Assembly: GCF_000317615.1 (NCBI RefSeq)
Contig: NC_019780.1
Span: forward strand, 3,307,840 to 3,371,839
DNA from: Dactylococcopsis salina PCC 8305
GTDB taxonomy: Bacteria; Cyanobacteriota; Cyanobacteriia; Cyanobacteriales; Rubidibacteraceae
Direction of reading: 5' to 3'
Length of the DNA: 64,000 bases
Shown: positions 25,459-34,250 of the stretch, in pieces
Numbering within the stretch: the stretch's first letter is position 1
Layout of the letters: the number at the start of each line of letters is the position of its first letter
The notes under the pieces: model-generated
Told to the model about the DNA's origin: nothing
The model's database searches: none
The model's input: only the letters and a program-made list of their open reading frames with translations
Translations under genes and position numbers: made by a program

Positions 25459-25847
25459 TGGAGCCGAGCAGAATCGAACTGCTGTCCAGACTGGTTATTG
25501 ACCTTCCGATCGTTCACAGGCTTAGTTGTTCTGACCCTTCACAACGGGGTTCATCCTTTATCCCAGATGAAAGGGAGCTTTGGTGAAGTCTTAGCACTTT
25601 TCCGACCAAAGACGGTAAAAGTGAGCAACCGTTGGGGTTTTACCCATTGCCCTTAACGGTGTCAGACAATGAGTGCTCGAACCTAGTTAGAGGTTTTTAT
25701 TAAGCAACAGTTGCTGCTTTACGAGCGAAAGGAACGATGTTGTTCGCAATTACTATTTTGTTTGAGTCTTTATTTGCGAGAGTTGACTCTCTCTCGACCT
25801 GAATCACGGGTTGGCTTTTACCAGCCTGTCGAAACCATTACGGCCCC
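25459..25847 (-). ncRNA. ssrA: transfer-messenger RNA (tmRNA)
   Basis: The minus strand begins GGGGCCGTAATGGTTTCGAC, the standard tmRNA 5' end, and ends with the T-arm CAGTTCGATTCTGCTCGGCTCC. The two ends pair as a tRNA-like acceptor stem; CCA is not encoded. The tag frame (complement of 25747 down to 25700) encodes ANNIVPFARKAATVA followed by TAA, the cyanobacterial-type proteolysis tag. tmRNA with SmpB rescues stalled ribosomes and marks the peptide for degradation. It is a one-piece (non-permuted) tmRNA. Confidence 0.97.
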
Positions 25848-25903
25848 GCGCCTATTAAGCATTATAAAGGGAAGATCAGATTTTGACAAGTATAGCCTAC
25901 CAA

Positions 25904-26250
25904 AAAAGTAGGTTGGGTGGAGAGAAGCGCAACCCAACACTAATCAGGGGTTGCTGAAAAAGCCCATTGGTTGGTTAAGTAAGGCAAGTTGCCTTAGGCA
26001 AGAGGCAAGTTATATCAGGTTCGCTCAATCAATGATAAAAAGTAGGTTGGGTGAAGAGAAGCGCAACCCAACACTAATCAGTTACTGGTCACTGGTCACT
26101 GGTCACTGGTCACTGGTCACTGGGAATCAAGAAGTGAGAAGAGAGAATTTAGAAGTGAGTTTAAATGCCTATTTTTCTCTTTTCTCTCTACTCGTTTCTT
26201 AATGACTGGTCACTGGTCACTGGTCACTGGTCACTGGTCACTGATCACTG
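25904..26250. repeat. repeat field after tmRNA: palindromic elements, partial MITE, heptamers
   Basis: It contains GTAGGTTGGGTGGAGAGAAG...CAACCCAACACTAATCAG at 25908 and again at 26040, a partial MITE end (GGGGTTGCTGAAAAAGCCC, 25949 to about 26000), and two tracts of ACTGGTC heptamers (26087-26130 and 26202-26250) that flank a 75-bp unique stretch. No gene is seen in these 400 bases, which lie upstream of tmRNA and downstream of the M48 gene. Confidence 0.85.
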
Positions 26251-26251
26251 A

Positions 26252-27088
26252 TTATTTCAGCGATTGAGTGCGCTGTTGATACAATTGGGGATTCAAGCCA
26301 TCGCCTTGAGTGGGGTTAGTGGCTTGGGCTTTGAGAGCTTCAATCCGATCGCTAACTGCGGGATGGGTGCTTAAAAAGGTCGGCGGTGAACCTCCTTGTT
26401 GTTGTAATTTTTCCATAAAACTAATCATCCCGATCGGGGCGTATCCTGATTTAGTGAGACTATCGAGACCTTTTTGATCCGCTTCAAATTCATCCTCACG
26501 ACTGTTGGGGCGACTCACTGCCAACTCAACCCCAATTTGAACCGCGTTACTTTCATCTAATCCTGTCGCCGAAAGCAGTCCTTGGGCGATCGCCCGTTGT
26601 CTCATTTGCTGCACCGCATGACGGGCGGTAATATGTCCAATTTCGTGAGCAACCACACTGGCTAATTCTGCTTCATTTTCCGCTGCTGCCATTAATCCTG
26701 TATGAATATAAACAAAGCCGCCCATAGTGGCAAAAGCGTTGATGCTGTCATCTTCTACCACTTGGAAGGTATAGGGAAGGTTCGGTCGATCGGTTTGGGG
26801 AACAATCCGTTGACCGATGCGATCGACATAACGATTTAATTGTTGATTTTGAGATAATCTGACTTGACCATTAACCAGTTGTTCGTTAATTTGTTTTCCT
26901 AATTGCACTTCTTCTGAGTCAGATAAATTAGAGAGTTGAAAGACTTGGACTCCTTGGAAAAGTAAATCTAAAAAAGAAAAACTTTGCGCTGGTTGCGGGG
27001 TTGCTAGAATTAAACTTAAAACGACGAGGAGGGAAATCACGCCATATCGCCATTGTTTCCACAAATAACTAAAAAAGGTTGATAACAT
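26252..27088 (-). CDS. M48 family metalloprotease (BepA/LoiP-like)
   Basis: A 278-residue exported or membrane-anchored zinc protease. Residues 13-35 are a hydrophobic signal segment ending ATPQPAQS. The catalytic motif ASVVAHEIGHITARH (HExxH, about residue 147) is followed by the third ligand in NSREDEFEADQKGLDSL. A C-terminal FLSTHPAVSDRIEALK motif is typical of periplasmic M48 enzymes that oversee outer-membrane protein quality. Length is as expected without TPR repeats. The stop lies in the heptamer repeat field; upstream is a MITE-like element at 27150. Confidence 0.9.
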   Translation of the reverse strand: MLSTFFSYLWKQWRYGVISLLVVLSLILATPQPAQSFSFLDLLFQGVQVFQLSNLSDSEEVQLGKQINEQLVNGQVRLSQNQQLNRYVDRIGQRIVPQTDRPNLPYTFQVVEDDSINAFATMGGFVYIHTGLMAAAENEAELASVVAHEIGHITARHAVQQMRQRAIAQGLLSATGLDESNAVQIGVELAVSRPNSREDEFEADQKGLDSLTKSGYAPIGMISFMEKLQQQGGSPPTFLSTHPAVSDRIEALKAQATNPTQGDGLNPQLYQQRTQSLK

Positions 27089-27149
27089 AAGTCGGTTGAT
27101 TAACTAATAAGGGTCTTGATTATAGTTTTAACAAGAAATTTCTCGCTTA

Positions 27150-27277
27150 TATAGCGCTACAAAATCAGGTTAGGACATTCCAAAATGTTGAAACTCACCT
27201 ATAACTTACTAAGGCAACTTGCCTCTTGCCTAAGGCAACTTGCCTAAGGCAACTTGCCTAGCGCGCGTAGCGCCATA
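27150..27277 (-). mobile_element. MITE-like element, second copy (TIR TATAGCGCTAC)
   Basis: The same element as 16044-16150 in the reverse orientation, longer by about 20 bp because of extra GGCAACTTGCCTAA units. The ends are TATAGCGCTAC and GTAGCGCCATAA. It sits between the M48 gene start and the histidine kinase stop. Confidence 0.75.
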
Positions 27278-27324
27278 ATTTCTTGCAGCAAGGAATAATA
27301 ATCGGCACAAAATTAGGGTTAATC

Positions 27325-28824
27325 TTATTGCCACTTACGGGTTGCGACTTGCCTCTGTGTCGCGCGATCGACTGACTCCGAAACGATCGGGAATGATACG
27401 GTGAAAGTTGTTCCTTCTCCGAGTTGGGAACTAACGGTGATTGTTCCTCCCATTCCTTCCACTAGAGTTTTGACGATCGATAAACCTAATCCCGTTCCCC
27501 CAGTTGCGAAGCTCGATCGCGCCTCATCCACACGATAAAAGCGTTCAAAGATGCGAGTTTGTTGTGATAAAGGAATCCCAATGCCTCGATCGCGCACTGC
27601 TAGAACGGCATTTTCCCCTTGTTGATCAACCCTTAAATTAATCGTTTGTCCCGATTCCGAATACTTCATGGCATTGTCAATCAAATTTAAAATCACCTGT
27701 TTTAAACGATTTTCATCAACACACACCGCGACAGAAACCGCAGGACTTTCATAATTAATCGGGTGGGAATCATTGTATTGTTCCGTCAGATCAATGATTT
27801 GAGCAACAAAGCCATCCAGATCAATGGTTTGCAATTGAAACTGCATCTGACCATTATCCACTCGTGCTAGAGTTAACAAATCTTGTAATAATTGAATCGT
27901 GCGATCGGCTTCCGCCGTTGCCATGGCAAGCGCTTCTCGTTGCGGTGGACTTAAATTTGTGCCGCGTCGTTGTATGCTCTGTAAGTACCCCGAAACAATC
28001 GTTAAAGGAGTGCGTAACTCATGGGAAACATCACCGACAAACTGACGTTGGTGTTCCCAAGCCGTTTGTAACCGCACCAGCATCTCATCAAACCGTTCTG
28101 CGAGTTGTTTGACCTCTGTGGGAGCGCGGTTAAGCTCAATTTTCGCTGAGTCTAGGTGATCAGCAGAAATGCTCTCGGTTAGTTCACAAATGCGACGGAG
28201 AGGACGCAGCGATCGCGCCACATAAACCCCACTGGTAACGGTAATCGCACCGATCGCCAACACCGTTGCGACAATCAAATTTCGCATCACCTGCAGAAAC
28301 ATCACCTGATCGGCGCTAATATCCTGAGCAATATAAAGCTCTCCCACAGTCTGATTATTGACCACCAGAGGACTTGCACAGAGAATCCAGTAGCGCCCCT
28401 GATTTGACCAAACACGAGTTCCCAGGAAGGGAAAATTAGCTTCCTCTGGAGAAATAGGAAGCGGTTGTGGGGTATGTAAACCTCCTGTACGAGCAATTAA
28501 ATCATTTTGTTGATTTTCCACCCACAAGAAAACATGATCGCGACTTAAATTCTCCACAGCCTCTTGTATCGCTTGGGATTGAGGATACATCTGTTCGTAG
28601 ATTTCAACATCATTCGGCATCCGTTCCGCAATATAAAGGATGTTATCTTTGTGAGCAGAAATCAAAATGCGCTGCATCGTCCAGCCGAGCCAAATCGCCA
28701 CAGCACCTAATCCCAAAGCAGAAACCGTCGCCATCCCAATGGTTAGACGAAAACGCAACGATCGAGGATTCCAACCGTTTCCCCGTTCACGAAGTTTGTT
28801 TTGCAAGGAGTGGAGTAACCGCAT
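27325..28824 (-). CDS. two-component sensor histidine kinase
   Basis: A membrane kinase of about 499 residues. There is a first hydrophobic segment ATVSALGLGAVAIWLGW, a periplasmic sensor of about 130 residues, a second segment NLIVATVLAIGAITVTSGVYVA, then HAMP (RSLRPLRRI), HisKA with DVSHELRTPLTIVSGYL, and HATPase motifs NLIDNAMKYSES, RDRGIGIPL and GTGLGLSI. The signal is unknown; a response regulator is not adjacent. The ATG at 28824 is preferred over an upstream GTG at 28878 because transmembrane topology begins soon after. A MITE lies about 110 bp upstream, between this gene and the BY-kinase. Confidence 0.9.
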   Translation of the reverse strand: MRLLHSLQNKLRERGNGWNPRSLRFRLTIGMATVSALGLGAVAIWLGWTMQRILISAHKDNILYIAERMPNDVEIYEQMYPQSQAIQEAVENLSRDHVFLWVENQQNDLIARTGGLHTPQPLPISPEEANFPFLGTRVWSNQGRYWILCASPLVVNNQTVGELYIAQDISADQVMFLQVMRNLIVATVLAIGAITVTSGVYVARSLRPLRRICELTESISADHLDSAKIELNRAPTEVKQLAERFDEMLVRLQTAWEHQRQFVGDVSHELRTPLTIVSGYLQSIQRRGTNLSPPQREALAMATAEADRTIQLLQDLLTLARVDNGQMQFQLQTIDLDGFVAQIIDLTEQYNDSHPINYESPAVSVAVCVDENRLKQVILNLIDNAMKYSESGQTINLRVDQQGENAVLAVRDRGIGIPLSQQTRIFERFYRVDEARSSFATGGTGLGLSIVKTLVEGMGGTITVSSQLGEGTTFTVSFPIVSESVDRATQRQVATRKWQ

Positions 28825-28931
28825 TACTTTAATCTTTAATTCTGGAGACGTTTCCAGTCTCAACTCTACTCCTCTCACCGTAAAGCCTCATCCTGAGAAG
28901 ACTCTTAGAAACCATGACGAACTACTAATTA

Positions 28932-29137
28932 GTGCCTCCTGTTGGGAAACTGAAAGTTTTACCAAGTAAGGATTTGAGGCGATTAAGTTCAGGTAAAAAT
29001 GCAAGTTCATTGATTGTTCAATCGTCACGCACCTTGCCTCTTGCCTCTTGCCTCTTGCCTTTTGCCTCTTGCCTTTTGCCTTTTGCCTTTTGCCTCTTGC
29101 CTTACTCAACCAACCAATGGACTTTTTCAGCAAACCC
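28932..29137 (+). mobile_element. MITE copy 2 (TSD TAATTA)
   Basis: A 206-bp copy with a decayed left end (GTGCCTCCTGTTGGGAAACTG) and a clear right end TTTTTCAGCAAACCC, flanked by TAATTA at 28926-28931 and 29138-29143. It contains GCCTCTT/GCCTTTT heptamers. The right duplication contains the stop codon of the BY-kinase gene, so insertion occurred exactly at the gene's end. Confidence 0.85.
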
Positions 29138-29140
29138 TAA

Positions 29141-31381
29141 TTATTTCTTAGATTTTCCTCTCCCAAAACTAAAAATTGATTTTTGAGAAGATTGGTCTTT
29201 TTCGGAAGCCAAGCTATAACTATAATCTTGAGCATAGTAATAATAGTAACTATCTGGTTCATTATCGGGAATCACACCATTAACCACCATTCCCAGCAAA
29301 GGTTGACCTGAATTTTGTAATATTTCTCTCGTACTGTCAAGATTACCTCCAGCCACAACGCTCGGACGAACCACCAGTAAAACCCCTTGACCCAGTCTTC
29401 CTAAAATCACCGCATCTGCTGCTACCGCCAAGGGGGGAGTATCCACTAGGACATAATCATAATCCAGACTACATTGATTAAGGACATCTTTCATCCGTTG
29501 GGAATCTAAAAGCGCTGTGGAATTGGGAGGCGGTGCGCCTGCGGTCAAAACATCAAGATTAGGCATCAACTCTCTGACCACGCTATTTATTTCTTTATCT
29601 TCTACCAAGACATTACTTAATCCCACCGCATTCGGTTCTTCCCAAACTTGGTGTTGACTAGGACGACGCAAGTCTCCATCAATAATCAAAACCTTATTTC
29701 CTAACTCAGCAAGAGCCATTCCCAAGTTAGCAGAAATTGTTGATTTTCCTTCGCTGGGAATGGAACTGGTGAGAACAATGACCTTCATTTTTTGATCAAC
29801 ACTAGAAAACTTCAGGTTAGCTTGTAGCATCCGAAAGGCTTCACTCGCAGAAGATTGGGGTAAGTCTCGTAAGGGCAAAAAACTGCTGGTGTCATCCATT
29901 TTAGTTTTAACTAAAGGAATTGAACCCAGTACGGTATAACTTAGGCGATCTTTCACTTCTTGAACTGTCTTCACGGTGCGATCGCGTGCATCAAGAGCCA
30001 GAGCGGTAGCCACTCCAAGCATTGCCCCCAAAATTCCTCCCAATGCTAGATTCAGCTTAATTCTTGGAGAAATTGGGCTGGTCGGCATTGAAGCGCTTTC
30101 AATGATACGAGCATTACCGAGATTTTGGTTTTCTGCCACCCGTACTTCTTGTAATCGTTTTAAGAGAGCTTGATAAGTCGATTGAGACGCATTTAACTGT
30201 CGTTCCAATTCCCGTTGGCGTTGTTCTAGTTTCGGTAAAATCTTGGCTCTTGCTTGATAATCCGCTTTTTCTGCTTTTAGCCCTTTGATACGGCTTTTTT
30301 GTGCTAGATAATTAATTTGTGCTTTTACCAAATCTCCCACTAAACCAATTTTCAGGGAACTGAGTTGTAAGCTGAAATTATCATCAGCGAGAGCATTAGA
30401 CGGCAGTTCTTCTTGTAAAACTGCATTGACTCGTTCCTGTAATAAGTTCGCTAGTGTGGCTTCCTGTTCTTCCAAACGTTTGATAATGGGATGTTCCGGT
30501 TGATAGCGCGATCGGTTTAAGGTTAATTCTTGTTCAACTGCTTGATATTCCGTTAAAACTTTCTGGACAGCCTCGGATTGACTTAAAGCTCCTGCCGCGA
30601 GGGCTTGTTCTGGTGGTAAACCTAACTGTTCGGTGAGTTTTTCTAATCTGGTTTGAGCATCATCAAGACTCGCCTGAGCTTGGATTAACTGTTGATCCAG
30701 GCTGGCTAAAATACTTACTGTGGAACTTGCTTCTTGGGACAAAGCAATGATGTCATTTTCTTCTTTGAATTCTCGAAACTTCTCCTCTGCTGCTTGTACT
30801 GATTGCTCGGTTTTTGGCAGTTGTTCCTCAATAAACTCACGGGCTGCAGTTGCTTCGGAACGGTTATTCAGAACGTTATTCTCCCTGTAAACATTCATTA
30901 ACTCGTTAACGATCGTGGCCGCTTTTTCTGGATCAGGATGTTCGTAGGCAATTTCTAAAATTTCGGTATCACTGAGGCGAGTAACATTTAAGTTCTTTCT
31001 CACCCCGCCTGGGGTTAATGGTTCTCCCTCATCATTTTTCAAACCTAAGCGATCGACCACTTCTTGTAACATGGGAGCAGACTGCATAATCTGTGACTGA
31101 TTGGTTAATGGCCCGGCGTTTCCCTGTTGTTCTAGAGTTGGTAATGCTAAGGCTTGACTTTCTCCCTGAAATAGTAGTTTCGCCTTTGCTTGATAAATGG
31201 GTTCTTGTTGGAAAGAGTAGGCGGCTGTGATCCCAATGGTAGAAGCAAATACGATTATAGCGGAGAGTGAACGGCGTTTTAACGCCATCCAGTATTGTTG
31301 AAGGTCGATATAGTCTTCTTGATCAGTGGTTGTAGGAATTGGGTTTACTGAGGAAGCCGGCAACTGTTCTTGATGATCCAT
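29141..31381 (-). CDS. polysaccharide co-polymerase / BY-kinase (Wzc/GumC-like)
   Basis: A 746-residue inner-membrane protein controlling exopolysaccharide chain length and export. The N-terminal Wzz part begins DLQQYWMALKRRSLSAIIVF (first membrane helix), a long coiled-coil periplasmic region follows, then a second helix LNLALGGILGAMLGVATALAL. The cytoplasmic tyrosine kinase has Walker A SSIPSEGKSTIS, A' LIIDGDLRRPSQH and B VLVDTPPLA, and a tyrosine cluster SYYYYYAQDYSYS that is autophosphorylated in the family. The ATG at 31381 is chosen because the preceding 19 codons lack conserved residues. No other polysaccharide genes are adjacent. Confidence 0.92.
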   Translation of the reverse strand: MDHQEQLPASSVNPIPTTTDQEDYIDLQQYWMALKRRSLSAIIVFASTIGITAAYSFQQEPIYQAKAKLLFQGESQALALPTLEQQGNAGPLTNQSQIMQSAPMLQEVVDRLGLKNDEGEPLTPGGVRKNLNVTRLSDTEILEIAYEHPDPEKAATIVNELMNVYRENNVLNNRSEATAAREFIEEQLPKTEQSVQAAEEKFREFKEENDIIALSQEASSTVSILASLDQQLIQAQASLDDAQTRLEKLTEQLGLPPEQALAAGALSQSEAVQKVLTEYQAVEQELTLNRSRYQPEHPIIKRLEEQEATLANLLQERVNAVLQEELPSNALADDNFSLQLSSLKIGLVGDLVKAQINYLAQKSRIKGLKAEKADYQARAKILPKLEQRQRELERQLNASQSTYQALLKRLQEVRVAENQNLGNARIIESASMPTSPISPRIKLNLALGGILGAMLGVATALALDARDRTVKTVQEVKDRLSYTVLGSIPLVKTKMDDTSSFLPLRDLPQSSASEAFRMLQANLKFSSVDQKMKVIVLTSSIPSEGKSTISANLGMALAELGNKVLIIDGDLRRPSQHQVWEEPNAVGLSNVLVEDKEINSVVRELMPNLDVLTAGAPPPNSTALLDSQRMKDVLNQCSLDYDYVLVDTPPLAVAADAVILGRLGQGVLLVVRPSVVAGGNLDSTREILQNSGQPLLGMVVNGVIPDNEPDSYYYYYAQDYSYSLASEKDQSSQKSIFSFGRGKSKK

Positions 31382-31534
31382 GAAAAAACCTTTTCTAATG
31401 CTAAGGGTGAAAATGAACTTAATCAGGGGTAAATGCAACTGCTCTTATTTTACATTACCGAAAGCAATCAAATGTTTCCTTAAAATTGAATTCACTTGTG
31501 ATATGAAGGCGGAACTAATCACCAGGAAAACAAG

Positions 31535-31620
31535 GGAGCAATGGGAGACAATGGGGACAAGGGAGCGATTTTTCTCCCCCATCTTCCCCATCTCCCCCAT
31601 CTTCCCCATCTTCTCTTCCC
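31535..31620. repeat. minisatellite module, second copy
   Basis: GGGAGCAATGGGAGACAATGG, the core GGGAGCGATTTTTC and CCCCCATCTT/CCCCATCTC units, matching 1305-1385 and 62645-62880. It lies exactly where the dienelactone hydrolase reading frame loses homology. Confidence 0.85.
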
Positions 31621-31819
31621 CAATCCCGTTCCAGTCATGGATTACAATGACAACCGGTTGCTTTTCTCCTAAGCCTTCGTTGATGGCATAATAGCCTTCG
31701 TAGGGTTGTTGCTCGATCGTGTAAACCACTGGCTTTTGAATGAGATCAGCTTGTGCTTGTGGCGTAAAGGCGAGGGATAAGGCGACACTACCGAGGGTGA
31801 GAAGTATTTTTTTGAACAT
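31620..31819 (-). pseudogene. dienelactone hydrolase family, N-terminal fragment
   Basis: The frame starts MFKKILLTLGSVALSLAFTPQAQA, a signal peptide, and continues with QQPYEGYYAINEGLGEKQPVVIVIHDWNGIGE, the first strands of an alpha/beta hydrolase. A complete family member would go on for about 180 more residues including the nucleophile and catalytic histidine. Here the sequence runs into the minisatellite. The residue is therefore a 5' gene fragment, probably non-functional, although its signal peptide and promoter could still be expressed. Confidence 0.8.
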
Positions 31820-31849
31820 TGTTAGCAAATCTAAGGCAGTAAATTAAAC

Positions 31850-32335
31850 CTATAAGGCTGGAATTTGTTCGATCGAGGTCGCACCAGGCAGGAAGGGCGC
31901 GGTCTTTAAACATTCGAGAGTGATTACGGATATAATTCACAATAGGAATATATCCTTCTCAATCAATTTTTCGTAACCATTCGTTTACTAAAGCTCGCTC
32001 GATTGCGCTCCGCGCACCGATGCGAAGCATCGATTGAGCCGAAGGCTCACCGAGCGCTGCGCTCGATCACGCTACGACCAAATAATATGGGATCAGGATA
32101 CATTTCCTCTAAATAGCGACAAATTGCTTCCGATTCACATAAAACAATTCCTTCCTCTAATTCCAAAGCTGGAACGGTACAATTAGGATTTCTTTGACGA
32201 TACCAATCAGAAAATTGTTCCCCTTTCGGTAAGTCAACTTGTATGGTTTCTACTTCTGTCCCTTTCTTGGCGAGAAACAAGCGAACTTTCCGAGGACTGG
32301 GTGCTGCTTCACAATCATAAAGTTTTATAAATCAG
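31850..32335 (-). pseudogene. glutathione S-transferase pseudogene
   Basis: Read on the minus strand: LYDCEAAPSPRKVRLFLAKKG, NCTVPALELEEGIVLCESEAICRYLE and PDPILFGRSVIER, then after an insert ALVNEWLRKID, a TGA, and EGYIPIVNYIRN and FKDRALPAW. These are the thioredoxin-fold and helical domains of a GST. Lesions: no ATG at the expected start (ATA is in its place), a 56-bp palindromic insert (32004-32059) with 8-bp duplication that shifts the frame, a TGA after KID, and loss of the C-terminus. It is clearly dead. Confidence 0.85.
32004..32059. mobile_element. REP-like 56-bp palindromic insert with 8-bp duplication
   Basis: The insert consists of back-to-back hairpins (GAGCC-TTC-GGCTC and CGATGC-TTC-GCATCG) and is flanked on both sides by CGCTCGAT (31996-32003 and 32060-32067). 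Removing 64 bp joins the GST frame as IERALV, which shows directly that it was inserted. Confidence 0.8.
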
Positions 32336-32561
32336 TCTTGGCTGGAAATCAATCTGGATTTTTCTAGAATACCATTCTCTCATCAAACTGTAGTTCAAAG
32401 GTGGTTTGAGTAGATTTAGAGGAGTTTTGAGAAGTTCGATGCCAGAGTAACCTTGAATTCGCCACATCGAGAAAAAATCTCTTTCCAGACCCAGAATATA
32501 CTATAATTTCCCCAAAACCTGTCTTGAAGAAAGACTTTTTCTCCTTCAACACACACTCGCT

Positions 32562-33923
32562 ATGCTAATTCGTTTTCGCGCAGCAAATTTATATTCATTT
32601 AAAGAGGAAATTGAATTTAGTATGATTCCCTCTCCTGAGAGGATTCATTCTCATCAAATCTTTCCGAAAAAGAAGAAAAACGATATCAGATTAAATCGCT
32701 TTGCTGCGGTTTATGGCGCAAATGCTGCAGGAAAATCAAACTTGGTTAAAGTCCTTAAATTTGTCCAAAAAATGGTAGTAGAAGGAGTGAAACCAGAAGC
32801 AGTAATTCCAATTCAACGTTTTCGTTTAACTCAAGATTATCTTCACTCTCCTGCTAAATTTGAAATAGAATTTAAAGTGGGAGAACATATGTATGAATAT
32901 GGATTTGAATTAGATTCTCGCTCTATTCATCGAGAATGGTTAATTAATTTTACTCGTAATTCAGAGAAAATACTTTTTAAAAGAACTACCGATCAAAATG
33001 GTAAAGCTAAGTTAGAATTTGGTTCATTTATTAATAAATTTAGCAAAAAAGAAAAATTATTTCTTGAATTTGCTGGAGAAGGAACACGACCCAATCAACT
33101 TTTTCTTAATGAAAGCATTGATAGTAATATGATGTATTTTCGAGGAGCTTATGATTGGTTTCGTAAAGTTATTACAGTCATTGAACCGATGGAACTGTAT
33201 ATTCCAGTTGAGCTTCAAATGGACGAAGATAAAAGATTTCAAGACTTTCTGAGTCAAATTTTACGAGATTCTGATACTGGAATCGCATCCATAAAAGCTG
33301 ACAAAATGGAACTTGATGATTTAGAAGATATTTCAGAAGATGCGGCTCAATTTATAAATGATCATCTATCAGATGCTGATGGATTTTTCCTAAAGGTGCA
33401 ACAGTTTCGTCTCACTGCTATTAAGGAAGATGATAAAATCCATCTTTTCAAATTAATCCCCACTCATCGAACTTTGAATGGAAGTGAAGAAGCCATATTT
33501 GAAGTGTATGAAGAATCTGATGGAACGCAACGATTGATAGATTTAGCCCCTGTATTATATGAATTATTACTGGGAGAAAATGAGCGTGTTTTTGTTGTTG
33601 ATGAGTTCGATCGAAGTTTACATCCTCAACTCTCTAGAATGATTGTTGAACTTCATCTTGATGAAAACAAATCCACTCAACCAAGTCAACTAATTGTTAC
33701 TACTCACCAAACCAATATTCTCGACTTAAATTTATTGCGTAAAGATGAAATTTGGTTTGTTGAAAAAAATCCAGAAACAGGCGCAACTGATCTTTATTCT
33801 TTATATGATTTCCAGCCTCGTTATGATAAAGATATTAAAAAAGATTACCTATATGGTCGTTATGGAGCAATTCCTTTTCTAGGAAATATGAGTGCTTTAA
33901 AATTATCATCTAAGAAAAAATAA
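32562..33923 (+). CDS. RloA-like AAA/ABC-type ATPase
   Basis: A 453-residue ATPase of the COG1106/RloA group. FRAANLYSFKEEIEFSM at the start, Walker A YGANAAGKSNLVKVL (about residue 52), a coiled and variable middle, then Walker B VFVVDEFDRSLHPQ and the switch histidine VTTHQTNIL. Such ATPases pair with RloB-type Toprim-like nucleases in putative anti-phage systems often found near restriction-modification loci. Its partner rloB starts 36 bp downstream. AT-rich codon use differs from neighbouring metabolic genes, indicating horizontal gain. It looks intact; the ATG at 32562 fits. Confidence 0.88.
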   Translation: MLIRFRAANLYSFKEEIEFSMIPSPERIHSHQIFPKKKKNDIRLNRFAAVYGANAAGKSNLVKVLKFVQKMVVEGVKPEAVIPIQRFRLTQDYLHSPAKFEIEFKVGEHMYEYGFELDSRSIHREWLINFTRNSEKILFKRTTDQNGKAKLEFGSFINKFSKKEKLFLEFAGEGTRPNQLFLNESIDSNMMYFRGAYDWFRKVITVIEPMELYIPVELQMDEDKRFQDFLSQILRDSDTGIASIKADKMELDDLEDISEDAAQFINDHLSDADGFFLKVQQFRLTAIKEDDKIHLFKLIPTHRTLNGSEEAIFEVYEESDGTQRLIDLAPVLYELLLGENERVFVVDEFDRSLHPQLSRMIVELHLDENKSTQPSQLIVTTHQTNILDLNLLRKDEIWFVEKNPETGATDLYSLYDFQPRYDKDIKKDYLYGRYGAIPFLGNMSALKLSSKKK

Positions 33924-33959
33924 TTTGTGTTATTAGTAAATGGAATTTTAGATGGTAGA

Positions 33960-34025
33960 ATGGCAAAACAAAAACGCTCTTTTCAAAGGAAGCCTAAAAA
34001 ACGTACCATAAACAAGATTTATTTA
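33960..34025 (+). pseudogene. original 5' end of rloB, cut off by a MITE
   Basis: ATG at 33960 opens MAKQKRSFQRKPKKRTINKI followed by YL (22 residues) and then runs into the MITE, where it stops (GGG-ATT-GCT-GAA-TAA). After removing the MITE and one TATTTA copy, the frame continues directly as IYLVATEGEKTEE into the rest of rloB. The lost part is mostly lysine/arginine. Confidence 0.85.
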
Positions 34026-34250
34026 GGGATTGCTGAATAAAACTGAAAGTCTTACCAAATAAGGATTTGAGGCGATTCAGTTTAGATAAAAATGCAAGTT
34101 CATTGATTGTTCAATCGTCACGCACCTTGCATCAAAATCTTCCCCTCCTACCGATCAATCAACCCTAAGGCAACTTGCCTTTTGCCTCTTGCCTTTTGCC
34201 TCTTGCCTTTTGCCTTACTTAACCAACCAATGGACTTTTTCAGCAACCCC
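34026..34250 (+). mobile_element. MITE copy 3 (TSD TATTTA) inside rloB
   Basis: A 225-bp element beginning GGGATTGCTGAATAAAAC and ending TTTTTCAGCAACCCC, with TATTTA at 34020-34025 and 34251-34256. It includes GCCTTTT/GCCTCTT heptamers. The right end carries ATGGACTTTTTCAGCAAC, an ATG in frame with the downstream rloB. Confidence 0.93.

Noticed and set aside
25711-25911. Plus-strand open frame of 66 codons
   Set aside because: It lies inside the tmRNA gene on the opposite strand and has no family resemblance.
32364-32552. 62-codon minus-strand frame upstream of the RloA-like gene
   Set aside because: No recognisable family, low-complexity composition and a position in the divergent intergenic region; more likely promoter DNA.
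34107-34229. Longer rloB start at TTG 34107 inside the MITE
   Set aside because: The translation is heptamer-derived (LLPLAFCLLPFALL) and unconserved; ATG 34230 is closer to conserved sequence, though the longer form cannot be excluded.
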